64,000 nt of DNA, from positions 779,243-843,242 of the forward strand of contig NZ_CP047935.1 of NCBI RefSeq assembly GCF_014279995.1. Direction: 5' to 3'. This DNA comes from Synechococcus sp. BIOS-E4-1. Its GTDB lineage: Bacteria; Cyanobacteriota; Cyanobacteriia; PCC-6307; Cyanobiaceae. Shown in pieces: positions 25,578-34,651 of this stretch. A program made the position numbers and the translations under genes. Each line of letters starts with the position of its first letter. Position 1 is the first letter of the stretch. The notes beneath the pieces were generated by a model. That model did no database searches. It saw nothing but the letters and a program-made list of their open reading frames with translations, and had not been told where the DNA came from.

Positions 25578-26948
25578 CTAACCAGAGGATCTGTTGCTAT
25601 ACGTGTGGCGGACTTTATTTAAACCTTGTTCAAGGTCTTCAATGAGATCTCTTTCTCCTTCAATCCCAATGGACAGACGAATCATTGAGGGAGTCACACC
25701 GGAATCCAATTGCTCTTTTTCACTTAATTGTGAATGTGTTGTCGAGGCTGGATGCAGAACCAGTGATTTCGAATCACCAATGTTTGCTGCATGCTTAAAG
25801 ATCAGTAAGCTATTCACAAGCATCGCTGCAGCGTCATAGCCATCCTTTAATTCAAATGTGATGATTGTTCCATATCCATTTGTCATTATCTGATTTGCTA
25901 TGGAATGATACTTATCATTTTCAAGCCCTGGATAACGAGTGTTTTGAGTAGATTCGTGATTGCATAGTACTTTTGCAATCGCTAGTGCATTATGGCAAGC
26001 TCGTTCCACGCGTAATCCGAGTGTCTCGATACCTTGAAGAATCAAGTAGCTATTGAAAGGTGAAATACATGGACCCCAGTCTCTTAGATGCTCAAGTCTT
26101 AGCCGCGTTGAAAAGGCAATATTTTTATAGAATGGTATTCGATTGCGTTGGCATCCAGGTCCGCCAAAACCGTATTCATCCCAGAAGCTGAGCCCCTTAT
26201 ACGCGCTATTCGCCTCCTTGAATTGGGGGAATGTTCCATTGCCCCATTCAAAATTACCGGAGTCCGTGATTATTCCTCCAACTGCATTGCCATGTCCACC
26301 AGCCCATTTTGTGAGACTCGAAATTACAATGTCAGCACCCATACGAATTGGCTTGATTAGATAGCCGCAGCATCCAAGCGTATTATCGATAACAAGAGGA
26401 AGTTTATTTGCATGAGCTACAGTTGCCAAGGCTTCAATATTCACCGGATTCAACTCAGGGTTGCCAAGTGATTCAGCATAGATCAACTTTGTTTTATTGT
26501 TTATCTTGGAGGCAACTTGGCTGGGATTATTTGGATCAGCAAAATCTACCTTGATCCCGAGTCTGGGAAGTTGTTCTTTAAACTGGTGGTAAGTGCCTCC
26601 ATACAAATAAGGCGAGCTGATGATGTGATCTCCAGCCTGCAGAAGCGTACTGATCACCAAAAATTGTGCTGCGTGGCCTGAAGCGCAGGCAATTGAAGAT
26701 ATTCCGCCCTCCAGGGCCGAGACCCTGCTTTCAAGAATTTCATTAGTAGGATTACTGATTCGTGTGTATATGTGCCCAAATAATTTACCTGTGTTTAGTG
26801 CCTCAGCTTCTTCGATGCTTGAGAATTCAAAGGCTGTATTTTGGTAGATAGGAGGCGAAAGACATTTTTGGTGCTGCCCTGGGATGTAACCCCAATGCAA
26901 GGCCTTAGTATTGAAATCAACCACAAAATTCATACTTTTTTTTAACAT
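25578..26948 (-). CDS. PLP-dependent O-acetylhomoserine sulfhydrylase-family enzyme
   Basis: A 456-residue Cys/Met-metabolism PLP enzyme. Motifs: SPPIYQNTAFEFSS, TRISNPTNEILESRVSALEG, Asp188 in VIDNTLGCC, the PLP lysine Lys214 in ISSLTKWAGGHG, and the C-terminal HPASTTHSQL and RLSIGIEGERDLIEDL. It is closest to the MetY/O-acetylhomoserine aminocarboxypropyltransferase group. It is AT-rich like the island around it and faces the oxygenase/ThDP operon divergently. That suggests a specialised role (gamma-substitution building a side chain) rather than housekeeping methionine synthesis; the specialised role is inference. Confidence 0.85.
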   Translation of the reverse strand: MLKKSMNFVVDFNTKALHWGYIPGQHQKCLSPPIYQNTAFEFSSIEEAEALNTGKLFGHIYTRISNPTNEILESRVSALEGGISSIACASGHAAQFLVISTLLQAGDHIISSPYLYGGTYHQFKEQLPRLGIKVDFADPNNPSQVASKINNKTKLIYAESLGNPELNPVNIEALATVAHANKLPLVIDNTLGCCGYLIKPIRMGADIVISSLTKWAGGHGNAVGGIITDSGNFEWGNGTFPQFKEANSAYKGLSFWDEYGFGGPGCQRNRIPFYKNIAFSTRLRLEHLRDWGPCISPFNSYLILQGIETLGLRVERACHNALAIAKVLCNHESTQNTRYPGLENDKYHSIANQIMTNGYGTIITFELKDGYDAAAMLVNSLLIFKHAANIGDSKSLVLHPASTTHSQLSEKEQLDSGVTPSMIRLSIGIEGERDLIEDLEQGLNKVRHTYSNRSSG

Positions 26949-27093
26949 AGCAATATCAATATGAATAACTCTTGTATGCCGTTAATCTTTATAATGTTTT
27001 AACTGCGCTCTGATATGCAAGCGAAATAATCGTGGTTTTATTGTAGAGGGCTAATTAAAGTAGAGATCTACGGCTTTTCTGATGACTGGCTAG

Positions 27094-27648
27094 ATGAGAC
27101 TGTTGTTTCCTAGTGCGTGTTATAGCTCAATTGGCACCTATGATGGTAACATTCAGGATTTGGTGCCTGAACAACAAATTAACGATGCCAGCCAATGGTT
27201 TAATCACTTTGATTTCAAGGTTATGTTGCTTAATAACTCGTTGATCGACCGCGTTCCTGTTTTTAAAAAGGTCAATAGAGTCATAAAAATCGATCGAATT
27301 GCTGTTGTTTCTATGCCACCAATGACAACATACAATTGGCATGTTGATGAGCACCGTCTTGCAACGGTTAATATGTTATTAAATAACCACGCTGACAGCA
27401 CATGTTTATTTGGAAGACAAATTGATGGTTCTAAGCATTCAATTGTTGAATTATTTTATAAGCCAAACACGTTTTATCTCTTTAACACGTCAGTTGACCA
27501 CATGGTCATCAATAGAGGGGCTGAGCGTTATATGCTTAGTTTGCAATTTAAGAAACAGGAAAAATACGAAGATCTGTATAAGGCATTGATGATGAATGCT
27601 GATCAAGTTGATTCCACTCCTCAACTTAAAACTGAAAAACGATTATGA
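27094..27648 (+). CDS. 2OG-Fe(II) oxygenase-like protein
   Basis: A 184-residue protein with the facial-triad pattern of non-heme Fe(II)/2-oxoglutarate oxygenases: His83-x-Asp85 in NWHVDEHRLATVNMLL, distal His136 in SVDHMVINRG, and Arg145 placed to bind 2-oxoglutarate. The surrounding strands fit a cupin-type double-stranded helix. The substrate is unknown. It opens a four-gene operon in which every junction overlaps (ATGA, ATGA, TAATG) and is divergent from the PLP enzyme. I infer a tailoring hydroxylase for the product of this locus. Confidence 0.7.
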   Translation: MRLLFPSACYSSIGTYDGNIQDLVPEQQINDASQWFNHFDFKVMLLNNSLIDRVPVFKKVNRVIKIDRIAVVSMPPMTTYNWHVDEHRLATVNMLLNNHADSTCLFGRQIDGSKHSIVELFYKPNTFYLFNTSVDHMVINRGAERYMLSLQFKKQEKYEDLYKALMMNADQVDSTPQLKTEKRL

Positions 27649-28295
27649 TTCGGTCTAACAATACTGTTTCATTAGGCAGTGGGTGGGTTGATCCCTCTTC
27701 ATGGGATTTTGTTGATGAAGTTCAAAGCCAGTTGTCTATAGTTCGAAACGAATTATGGGCAATGACACAGTCTCATCAAATGACAGCACAAACACTTGGT
27801 TTCGGTCCTAGAAACTGGATTTCAAAAGAACTTAATTTACCTGAAATTTCTAATTGCGTTGAGAATTGGATTCGTGATGGTGGTTTCCATAGTGAACAAA
27901 TAGGATACGATTCTCGAAAATCTGGAGAGTGGCAGACTCTTCCGCTGTTTAAGTCAGATTTACCTCAAACAGAAGCTCTCGCTTCTCGCTATTTACCAAA
28001 CACTCTACAAATGCTTAACCATATTCCTAACCTTCAATTTTCAGCAATTTTTAAACAGCCGCCTGACGCAGAGATTGCAGTTCATAAGCATTCACAAAAT
28101 CGTAGGATATTTCATTTCCTTTTGAATTCTCTGGATGGAGGCCAAGCCTGGATTGAGGTTGGCAATGAGCGGCGTCAACTGAGTCAGCAAGGTGATTGCC
28201 TCGCGTTCGATGTTCGTACTCCTCATGGTTCAGGAAATAATAGTACGACCGATAGAATTAATCTGGTGCTTGATATCGCGATGTCAATGGAGTGA
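27645..28295 (+). CDS. Aspartyl/asparaginyl beta-hydroxylase-like protein
   Basis: A 216-residue protein. The C-terminal half (from about residue 130) fits the Asp/Asn hydroxylase family. It has His147 in EIAVHKHSQNRRIFHFLL, a WIEVG strand, GDCLAFDVRTPHGSGN with distal His194, and Arg204 before the final strand INLVLDIAM. This family uses two His ligands and 2-oxoglutarate. The N-terminal part is not recognised. Start overlaps the previous stop by four bases (ATGA), as does its stop with the next gene. Substrate is unknown; hydroxylation of a peptide or amino acid is plausible. Confidence 0.7.
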   Translation: MIRSNNTVSLGSGWVDPSSWDFVDEVQSQLSIVRNELWAMTQSHQMTAQTLGFGPRNWISKELNLPEISNCVENWIRDGGFHSEQIGYDSRKSGEWQTLPLFKSDLPQTEALASRYLPNTLQMLNHIPNLQFSAIFKQPPDAEIAVHKHSQNRRIFHFLLNSLDGGQAWIEVGNERRQLSQQGDCLAFDVRTPHGSGNNSTTDRINLVLDIAMSME

Positions 28296-29947
28296 TGAGT
28301 TCGCTAAGTACAAGTGAGTTGCTCGCACGATGTATGTCGACGATCGGCTGTCGTCGCGTGTATACACTTCCCGCTGATTTGTCATTACCTCTACTTGGTG
28401 CCATTGAAGAATTAGGCATTGAAATTGTGAGCGTAGCTAATGAGGAGGGAATGGTCGTTGCTGCAGATATCGAAGCACACCTTACCGGGTTTTCTCTTTT
28501 AATTGCCACCGATGGATATTCAGTTTCAAAATTGATCAACGGTCTGATCGCAGCTCGTTTGCGTTATAGCCCGCTTCTTGTTGTTGTCATAAGCCAGGAT
28601 CTGGCTCTAGAAAACAGATCATTGTTGAATTGTCACCCACAACCTTCACGTTTGGGTGTCATGATGCATAGCATCGGCTTGGACTGTATCTCAGCACATC
28701 ATCTTTCAAGCGATCAATCATTTTTTCAAGCTTTTACGTCTCCTCAACGCTCTCAACAACCCGTTGTCCTTAACTTTACAAGAAGTGACCTGCTCAATTT
28801 CCGCTGGGATGCAGAAACAGCGCTTGGAGAAATTGTTCCGTTATCTGCTTCTTCAGCTGCTGAATCTGCTAATCAGAAACTTGATGAACTTTTAATTAAT
28901 TGCTCAGATTTGATCCTGATCTTCGGAAATGGGATTAATCGGCATCGATCACGTTTAAGAGGCCATACTCTGAAAGACTCGATTGAACAAAATTATCTTT
29001 TACTTCCTAGCGCTAAAGGTTGTCTTGATGAGGACGACCCTCGATGTATTGGCGTTTTTCAAGGTGATTATAGTAATAATGATATTTTGTCAGTATTTTA
29101 TAGTACTTCAACCTTTTTGTTGGTTGAGGTTGAAGACCATGAGTTTCCGGCCTCATTTTGGCAACCATATGCCAAATCGATCTATCGTGGACTCCGAGAT
29201 GAGTTAATCCAAAAGCAAAAAAAAGTTGTTCTAATAAGTGAATCCGGGGGGCTTGTATTGGAGAAAGAGACTTTGCGTCCAGTAGATTGGCTATCCAAAC
29301 TATTTCAACGTTCTACGATCGATAAGCTTGAAAAAATACCTGTATTATCTTTAAATAGTAATTGTCCCAATGATTCTAACCGATATGACCAGCTTGTTAA
29401 TCTTTTGAATCGCCAAAAAAAACCAATGGTGTTGGTCGCTGATGTTGGTATTGGTTGCCTCCCTTTGTTTAATTGGATCGCAAGAGGCGAAGATATTTTT
29501 CTCTCCAATCATGTATGGGCCAATATGGGATTTTCCTTCTCAGCGGGACTTGCAGCAGCAAAAATATTTCCAAAGCAGGATCTTTGGATCGTCTGCGGTG
29601 ATGGTTCAGCGGTTATGGCTATGCAAGATATGCTTATGTTTGTTCGCGAATCAATACCAGTTAAGATTATTATTCTAGATAATCACGGATATTTAACAGA
29701 GAACTTAAAGACTACTGGTAGCTTCAATCGCGGCTTTGATATCGATTGGTGCTTGTATGCAAAGTCGATTGGTTTTGGCTACACAGCGACAGTCAAAATC
29801 GCAGAATCATTGAACAATGTGTTTCAACATTTTGCTGAGACGGACACCTCTCAGGCTCTTCTATCGATTGAAATTTCCCCTCAATCTGTCCCACAACAAC
29901 TCAAAAATTTGATGACTTGGGACACATTGCGACGGGCTTCCTTGTAA
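28292..29947 (+). CDS. Thiamine diphosphate-dependent enzyme (acetolactate synthase/decarboxylase-like)
   Basis: A 551-residue ThDP enzyme of the IlvB-like superfamily. The N-terminal PYR domain carries the activating Glu (VANEEGMVVAADIEA, about residue 51). A degenerate middle domain follows. The C-terminal PP domain has the ThDP/Mg motif CGDGSAVMAMQDM near residue 435, ending about 30 residues later in ILDNHGY. This fits 2-oxo acid decarboxylases, carboligases or sulfopyruvate-type enzymes; which one is not readable. It overlaps both neighbouring genes, which implies fixed stoichiometry with the two oxygenases and the amine oxidase. Confidence 0.8.
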   Translation: MMSSLSTSELLARCMSTIGCRRVYTLPADLSLPLLGAIEELGIEIVSVANEEGMVVAADIEAHLTGFSLLIATDGYSVSKLINGLIAARLRYSPLLVVVISQDLALENRSLLNCHPQPSRLGVMMHSIGLDCISAHHLSSDQSFFQAFTSPQRSQQPVVLNFTRSDLLNFRWDAETALGEIVPLSASSAAESANQKLDELLINCSDLILIFGNGINRHRSRLRGHTLKDSIEQNYLLLPSAKGCLDEDDPRCIGVFQGDYSNNDILSVFYSTSTFLLVEVEDHEFPASFWQPYAKSIYRGLRDELIQKQKKVVLISESGGLVLEKETLRPVDWLSKLFQRSTIDKLEKIPVLSLNSNCPNDSNRYDQLVNLLNRQKKPMVLVADVGIGCLPLFNWIARGEDIFLSNHVWANMGFSFSAGLAAAKIFPKQDLWIVCGDGSAVMAMQDMLMFVRESIPVKIIILDNHGYLTENLKTTGSFNRGFDIDWCLYAKSIGFGYTATVKIAESLNNVFQHFAETDTSQALLSIEISPQSVPQQLKNLMTWDTLRRASL

Positions 29948-31302
29948 TGGAACATGTCTTTGATATTTTAATTGTCGGAGGTGGTATATCCGGAACCTTA
30001 ATAGCAGAACAACTTATAACTAAATATCCTTGTAAATCACTCGCTTTATTAAATCGTGAACGTCAGTTAGGAGGTCGAATTCTTACCTATGAGAGCAAAT
30101 ATGGCTATCAATTAGAACTTGGTGCCATGCGTATTCCCGAAGCTAATCGTCTGACGCTGGCTTTATGTCATCGACTAGGACTTGAACTTGACCCTTTTAT
30201 CGGTGGTATCTCCCCCTGCAACACTTACTTGTTCAATCAATCTGCTCTGATTCATACAAACAAATTATATACAGATATTATTTCCCAATCGTTAACAAGG
30301 TTTTGCAGTACGGGAAATGACAATCTGACCTCGATTCAGGCTCTTTATCAAAAAATGTTCTCTAAGCTTTCGTCTTTGGGAGTCATTTTTTCAAAGCTTA
30401 GTTTTAAAGAATGGGTTGAAATCGTTATTGATTCACAAGATCAAGCTCTTTTTTGGGATTTGCTGGGATATGACTATCTCAAAATTCCTGATGTTAGTGC
30501 ATTGTCTTGTCTTCTCCATTCGTCGAATCATGATGAATACCACTCATCTTTTTATCATATTAAAGGTGGTATGCAGAGATTGGTCTCAACTCTGTTGACT
30601 AACTTTTTGGCGCGAGCAGGCAATCTGCTCAATTCTGATACAATTGAAAAGATTGAGTACTCTGATTCGACTTATGTGTTATCGACTAATCTTGGCCAGA
30701 CATATAAATCTAAAACCTTAATTCTCGCGATCCCCCCTGTTGCACTATTAGAAATTCATAAACGGAAGCCATTTCTTAACAGTAAACAATTAGTATGCAT
30801 TGAAGCTATTGGTCATTATAGTTCAGTCAAAACATATGCACTGCTTCCGTTTCTAGAAGGCCTTAATACCCAACAGACTTCCTCTGGTTTCTTTCGCACT
30901 AACCTCTCGATCAGGCAGGGTCATTGGCAGCCTTGTCAAAAGCCAGAAATTGATCGTTCATTGATGATTCTTGCTGAGTATCGTAATCAATCACTGAATC
31001 ATTCAAAGAACGCTGAATTGTCATCCGAGGTTGAATGGGCTCGAATATCTTCTGATCTCAACATGATGACCAAAAGTGTAATTCCTCAACCTCGGGAATT
31101 GGTTCGATATGACTGGGCCCAGCATCAATCTGGGATTGCAGCACATTACTGGCGTAAAGCGTACAATCCTAATAGTGTGCTTCAATCACTTAATCCGCCC
31201 AACACATCATGTTGGTTGGTTGGTGAAGCGTTTTCCTGCCAGCATGGATGGATAGAGGGGGCCATAGCTTCGGTTAATAATGTTGTTGAGTTGATCAACT
31301 AG
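29947..31302 (+). CDS. FAD-dependent amine oxidase-like flavoprotein
   Basis: A flavoprotein of about 451 residues. It has an N-terminal dinucleotide-binding motif (DILIVGGGISGTLIAEQL, then RERQLGGRILTYE), a substrate-domain middle part, and a C-terminal FAD segment (SCWLVGEAFSCQHGWIEGAI). This is the monoamine oxidase / phytoene desaturase-like fold. The start is the ATG overlapping the previous stop as TAATG; upstream in-frame sequence lacks family features. It closes the four-gene operon. It could oxidise an amine or amino acid produced upstream; that is inference. Confidence 0.8.
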   Translation: MEHVFDILIVGGGISGTLIAEQLITKYPCKSLALLNRERQLGGRILTYESKYGYQLELGAMRIPEANRLTLALCHRLGLELDPFIGGISPCNTYLFNQSALIHTNKLYTDIISQSLTRFCSTGNDNLTSIQALYQKMFSKLSSLGVIFSKLSFKEWVEIVIDSQDQALFWDLLGYDYLKIPDVSALSCLLHSSNHDEYHSSFYHIKGGMQRLVSTLLTNFLARAGNLLNSDTIEKIEYSDSTYVLSTNLGQTYKSKTLILAIPPVALLEIHKRKPFLNSKQLVCIEAIGHYSSVKTYALLPFLEGLNTQQTSSGFFRTNLSIRQGHWQPCQKPEIDRSLMILAEYRNQSLNHSKNAELSSEVEWARISSDLNMMTKSVIPQPRELVRYDWAQHQSGIAAHYWRKAYNPNSVLQSLNPPNTSCWLVGEAFSCQHGWIEGAIASVNNVVELIN

Positions 31303-31322
31303 AAGAATCTTTTTGGATATAA

Positions 31323-32066
31323 TTACCCTTGAAACTCCCTCCAATTGCTGGGATCTGAAGCAATATTCTCGTGAAGATTGTTTTTCAATCTTTTCGAGGC
31401 GGTTATGAAAATGTCATACGAGATTGAATATCGTGGATCCTTTGACTCGTATCTTGTTACCGCGTGAGTGAATGATGATGGGAAGATAAGAAGCAATTTT
31501 GTCTTCGGACGAATCCCAACTGTGAATAATTTTTTGGACTGTATTCCAGGGCTCATTGAAGGGAACCAATTACACTCGTTTGAAAATAATATATCTCCGC
31601 CTTTACATTCGTTTGGGCAGTGCACATAAAAAACTGCTGATAGATGGGCATTATTGTGTTTATGCGCCATAATCGAATGTCCATTTTCCATGACGACTGG
31701 CCAAGCCTTTTGGTACAATAATTTCAGGTCTGATCCACACAAAAAATAATCTTCAACATATTTTTTGATGTATTTTTCAACTGATCGATTCAGCCAGCTT
31801 AATTTTTTATTCTGAAACCAGTCTGAATTGTAATTTACATCACCTGTATATGCGCCAGACTGGTTTTGATTCTTCTGCTTACATTGATCATATAGCTCTA
31901 AAAAGCAATCCTGCAACTCTGTTAGTTGCTGCTGTTCAGGTGCCAACTGAATTTTCAAAATGGGTGGAGTTTTGAAGCACGTTTCAGCACAGATCTCTTG
32001 ATCTTCAAAACACTTAAGTTCTAGTCGCATCCGTTGAAGACTATTGCTGATTCGTATTCTAGGCAT
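31323..32066 (-). CDS. Putative 2OG-Fe(II) oxygenase (PF13759-like)
   Basis: A 247-residue protein. The N-terminal third is variable. The C-terminal part (about 120-222) matches the phage- and cyanobacteria-type putative 2OG oxygenases: AWPVVMENGHSIMAHKH with His135 and His137, LSAVFYVHCP, GGDILFSN, LLLIFPSSFTHAVT with distal His201, and RYSISYDIF with Arg212. It converges with the amine oxidase gene, with 20 bases between stops. A proline-rich Nif11 precursor lies 277 bases upstream on the same strand. It may hydroxylate that peptide, which is a testable inference only. Confidence 0.65.
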   Translation of the reverse strand: MPRIRISNSLQRMRLELKCFEDQEICAETCFKTPPILKIQLAPEQQQLTELQDCFLELYDQCKQKNQNQSGAYTGDVNYNSDWFQNKKLSWLNRSVEKYIKKYVEDYFLCGSDLKLLYQKAWPVVMENGHSIMAHKHNNAHLSAVFYVHCPNECKGGDILFSNECNWFPSMSPGIQSKKLFTVGIRPKTKLLLIFPSSFTHAVTRYESKDPRYSISYDIFITASKRLKNNLHENIASDPSNWREFQG

Positions 32067-32343
32067 GAACGCTTATCTTTTAAAATTATCTGTTGAACCG
32101 CGAGGTCTATTTTTTCACCTCTGCATGAGATCACCAGCACAGTCTTTTCTGTGGGCAAATATAGCGCCTTCAGAAAATTGTATCAAAAAAAAGCTCAATG
32201 CATGATTATACAATGGGCTCAATTCAATCAGATCTGGTTTTCCCAACTATCATAAATATGTGCACATTCTTAAAAACATGGATTGATTCACCATCAATTT
32301 CTGATCAAAGATGATTCTTTAATTTTCTTGATCTGACTATTAT

Positions 32344-32637
32344 TCATTCGGGTATAAAGGGTGGTTCCTGAACCGGTGATGTTGGCTGTGTCGGTGTTGA
32401 GTGGGGCGCTACAGGTGTATTCAAATTGAGTTTGCCTCCTGTGCAAGCCTGTAATTCTTCTTCTGTTAGCTCACTTAGATTGGCTTGGTAGGCGTCGAGG
32501 ATTTCCTGAGCACTCACTTGAAACCCTGCATCATTAGCGATTTTCTCAGCTACCGAAGGATCAGTGGCGTTCATTAAAGCCTGCTGCAGCTTTGTATCAT
32601 TCTGAAGTGAAGCAATAAGATCATTAATTGCAGGCAT
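32344..32637 (-). CDS. Nif11-leader precursor with proline-rich, Cys-free core
   Basis: A 97-residue protein. The leader (MPAINDLIASLQNDTKLQQA to LTEEELQACTGG) is a Nif11-type domain ending in a double glycine. The core of about 29 residues is rich in Pro, Ser and Thr (NTPVAPHSTPTQPTSPVQ) and has no cysteine, so lanthionine formation is excluded. The ATG start is well placed. The downstream gene on the same strand is a 2OG-oxygenase-like protein, making hydroxylation of Pro or another residue a plausible modification. It is unlike the MSEEQLKAF leaders at 22-23 kb and so is probably a different subfamily. Confidence 0.75.
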   Translation of the reverse strand: MPAINDLIASLQNDTKLQQALMNATDPSVAEKIANDAGFQVSAQEILDAYQANLSELTEEELQACTGGKLNLNTPVAPHSTPTQPTSPVQEPPFIPE

Positions 32638-32865
32638 GATTGAAAATTTATTATGTATTCTACATGTTCAAGTGTAAGAGTTGGGAAAATCTTGCATTTT
32701 TTTTATTTTCTTCGTCAACGGATCTTTTGCAACGGCCTTTCAGCAAATCATCTGCTTTTTAAGTCAATAACAATCTATTAGACAATTCAGTGATTTGATC
32801 TAAAATAAATTTATACATGTGTTCACCAGCAATAACGATTCGCTTCTGCCCTCACAAGATAGTCA

Positions 32866-33798
32866 ATGTTAGTTCTAAAGCCCGTTCATTCACTGCCTGA
32901 TACTGACTATTGTCAGATGATACCAGCTCCATTCCAGCATTCTTTGGCTGATGTTAAAGCTTTTGCCTGTCCGAAATCCTCAGATTATTTCTTTTTTATT
33001 ATCTTTTCCGGATTTCTGCCTTGTGGCTATATCGGTCATCGTGTTCTTTGCAATGGTGAAAATCATAAGATTGAAATTCAGCATCTTGCGACACTTCATC
33101 GCAGTCCCGATCAATCAATGATTCAAGATATTGCGAATATGCTTACGAACTTGCCATCCTTTTTTTCAGATTTACACTTCGACGCTATCAATTTGAATAT
33201 GTTCGAGCGTAATAATCTTTTTCCGGGAATTATTTTCCATTTAGAAGCAAACGGATGGGTCCCTGATTCGTCTTCGGTTTATTGTAGCTTTGATCCATTT
33301 TCATCCGTCCAGTATTGGTATTCACAGCTCTTGAGGATCGGACGTGTCTATCGTTATATGGTCGATCGTGAAGGTCTGAAATTTATCAACTTTGATCAAC
33401 TCACATCTCAACAGATTTTTTCTCTTCAGGAGACTACTTCACCATCCTGGGCAGCCCCTTTTCACCCATCCTTGTTATCCAGTCATCATTCAAGATATAG
33501 TGTTGCAGTTTTCAGAGGAGACACTGCAATCTCTTGGTTTGTTGCCGATACATTGAATTCCAAATCTTTGGCTATCGAAACTGTTTGGTTTGATCCTTCT
33601 GCTGTTTCTGTTGCTGTATCGTATGCAATGTTTTACAGGAGTTTTATACGTTTTTTTCCTTTTTTAGCCCCACCCGAGCAGTATGAATTTAAATTTTCTT
33701 ATCTTAATACCAATAAAACCATGCCCAAGTTGCATCAATGGCTTCGGCCAATGCTTCGCTTGGAAACGAGCTATCTGAGCTATTCACTTTCGTTATAA
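32866..33798 (+). CDS. Hypothetical protein, possible GNAT-type acyltransferase
   Basis: A 310-residue protein without a definite family. It has an N-terminal mixed region and a C-terminal half that alternates strands and helices in a way reminiscent of GNAT folds (RYSVAVFRGDTAISWFVADT, SVAVSYAMFYRSF, FKFSYLNTNKTMPKLHQW). The final segment resembles acceptor-strand and C-terminal GNAT elements. It is strongly AT-rich. It is divergent from the Nif11 gene and sits among oxygenases. I would call it unknown; acyltransferase is a weak suggestion. Confidence 0.55.
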   Translation: MLVLKPVHSLPDTDYCQMIPAPFQHSLADVKAFACPKSSDYFFFIIFSGFLPCGYIGHRVLCNGENHKIEIQHLATLHRSPDQSMIQDIANMLTNLPSFFSDLHFDAINLNMFERNNLFPGIIFHLEANGWVPDSSSVYCSFDPFSSVQYWYSQLLRIGRVYRYMVDREGLKFINFDQLTSQQIFSLQETTSPSWAAPFHPSLLSSHHSRYSVAVFRGDTAISWFVADTLNSKSLAIETVWFDPSAVSVAVSYAMFYRSFIRFFPFLAPPEQYEFKFSYLNTNKTMPKLHQWLRPMLRLETSYLSYSLSL

Positions 33799-33961
33799 GC
33801 GAATCGCATTAGCAATTTTTCGTTGATAGCGACTCACTTGCGCAGGAGCTCATTTCACGGCCTTTCTTTTTCTTTGACATCTTCTTCTTTGATCAGTATT
33901 TACATTGTCAGCTGATTCAACGCTACTTCAGTCTTTAGTGCAATCTCAGGCATTAGTTGCT

Positions 33962-34633
33962 TCAATCATAGCAATTCACAATATATCGAATAAATACACC
34001 TCTTTTATCTCCTTTGACTGGTATCCTTGCCTTGTGTGCACTGTAAGATGTGTGCCAAATTGCATGAATTGCGGAGTCTTCTAATTCATGCATGCGTTTG
34101 TGTTGTGCATTAAGAGAGAATAGCTTCCACTCCCATTTGCTTGCATCAAATATATGTCTGAGCTTAGTCCCTTGTTTTACACTATGGTAGCTCATGTGCC
34201 CTTCTCGATAGTTTATAGGGTTTAATTTAATATTGAGTGATAGCGTTCGATGGTTTTTGTGTTTTCTTTCATAGATATAATCTTGATGCGGTATGATTGA
34301 ACTTCCGCCTGGATTCCTGACAAAAATTTCTTGGTCTTTGCTTATACTTTTTGGTCTAAAGAGCTCCATTGCAATCTTTTCCATAGGTTCAGTCTCGACG
34401 AGTTGTTCTAATTCTGGGAACAGGCCTTGTATTTGCGTGCCATGATTGATTTTTTTTCCCGCTGGTGTGGACTCGAGATAAATATTTGGATATTTTTCAC
34501 GGAGAGCTAGCTGTTCGAAATCTTCAAATCTTCTCAGTGTTATTCGTCTAATGTCTTCAGGTACATGCAAAGTGGCTTCAGATGCTGAGTGTTGATGTAA
34601 TTTCTGAATGATTTTCGTCTCAAGCTCTTTCAT
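33962..34633 (-). CDS. Phytanoyl-CoA dioxygenase-like oxygenase
   Basis: A 223-residue protein with a PhyH-type pattern: His116-x-Asp118 in SSIIPHQDYIYE, the strand TLSLNIKLNPIN followed by EGHMSYHSVKQGT, and distal His194 or His200 with Arg in HTSYSAHKARIP and RGVFIRYIVN. Fe(II) and 2-oxoglutarate dependence is expected for the family. The substrate is unknown. Its start codon is the last of three ATGs created by a heptanucleotide repeat. It is divergent from the Nif11 precursor at 35 kb. Confidence 0.65.
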   Translation of the reverse strand: MKELETKIIQKLHQHSASEATLHVPEDIRRITLRRFEDFEQLALREKYPNIYLESTPAGKKINHGTQIQGLFPELEQLVETEPMEKIAMELFRPKSISKDQEIFVRNPGGSSIIPHQDYIYERKHKNHRTLSLNIKLNPINYREGHMSYHSVKQGTKLRHIFDASKWEWKLFSLNAQHKRMHELEDSAIHAIWHTSYSAHKARIPVKGDKRGVFIRYIVNCYD

Positions 34634-34651
34634 GGGTCATGGGTCATGGGT
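34631..34651. repeat. Heptanucleotide tandem repeat (CATGGGT x3) at a start codon
   Basis: Three perfect copies of CATGGGT abut the start of the PhyH-like gene. On the coding strand this gives ATGACCC twice and then the ATG of the gene. The two upstream ATGs open short overlapping frames that stop within a few codons past the true start. Confidence 0.9.
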
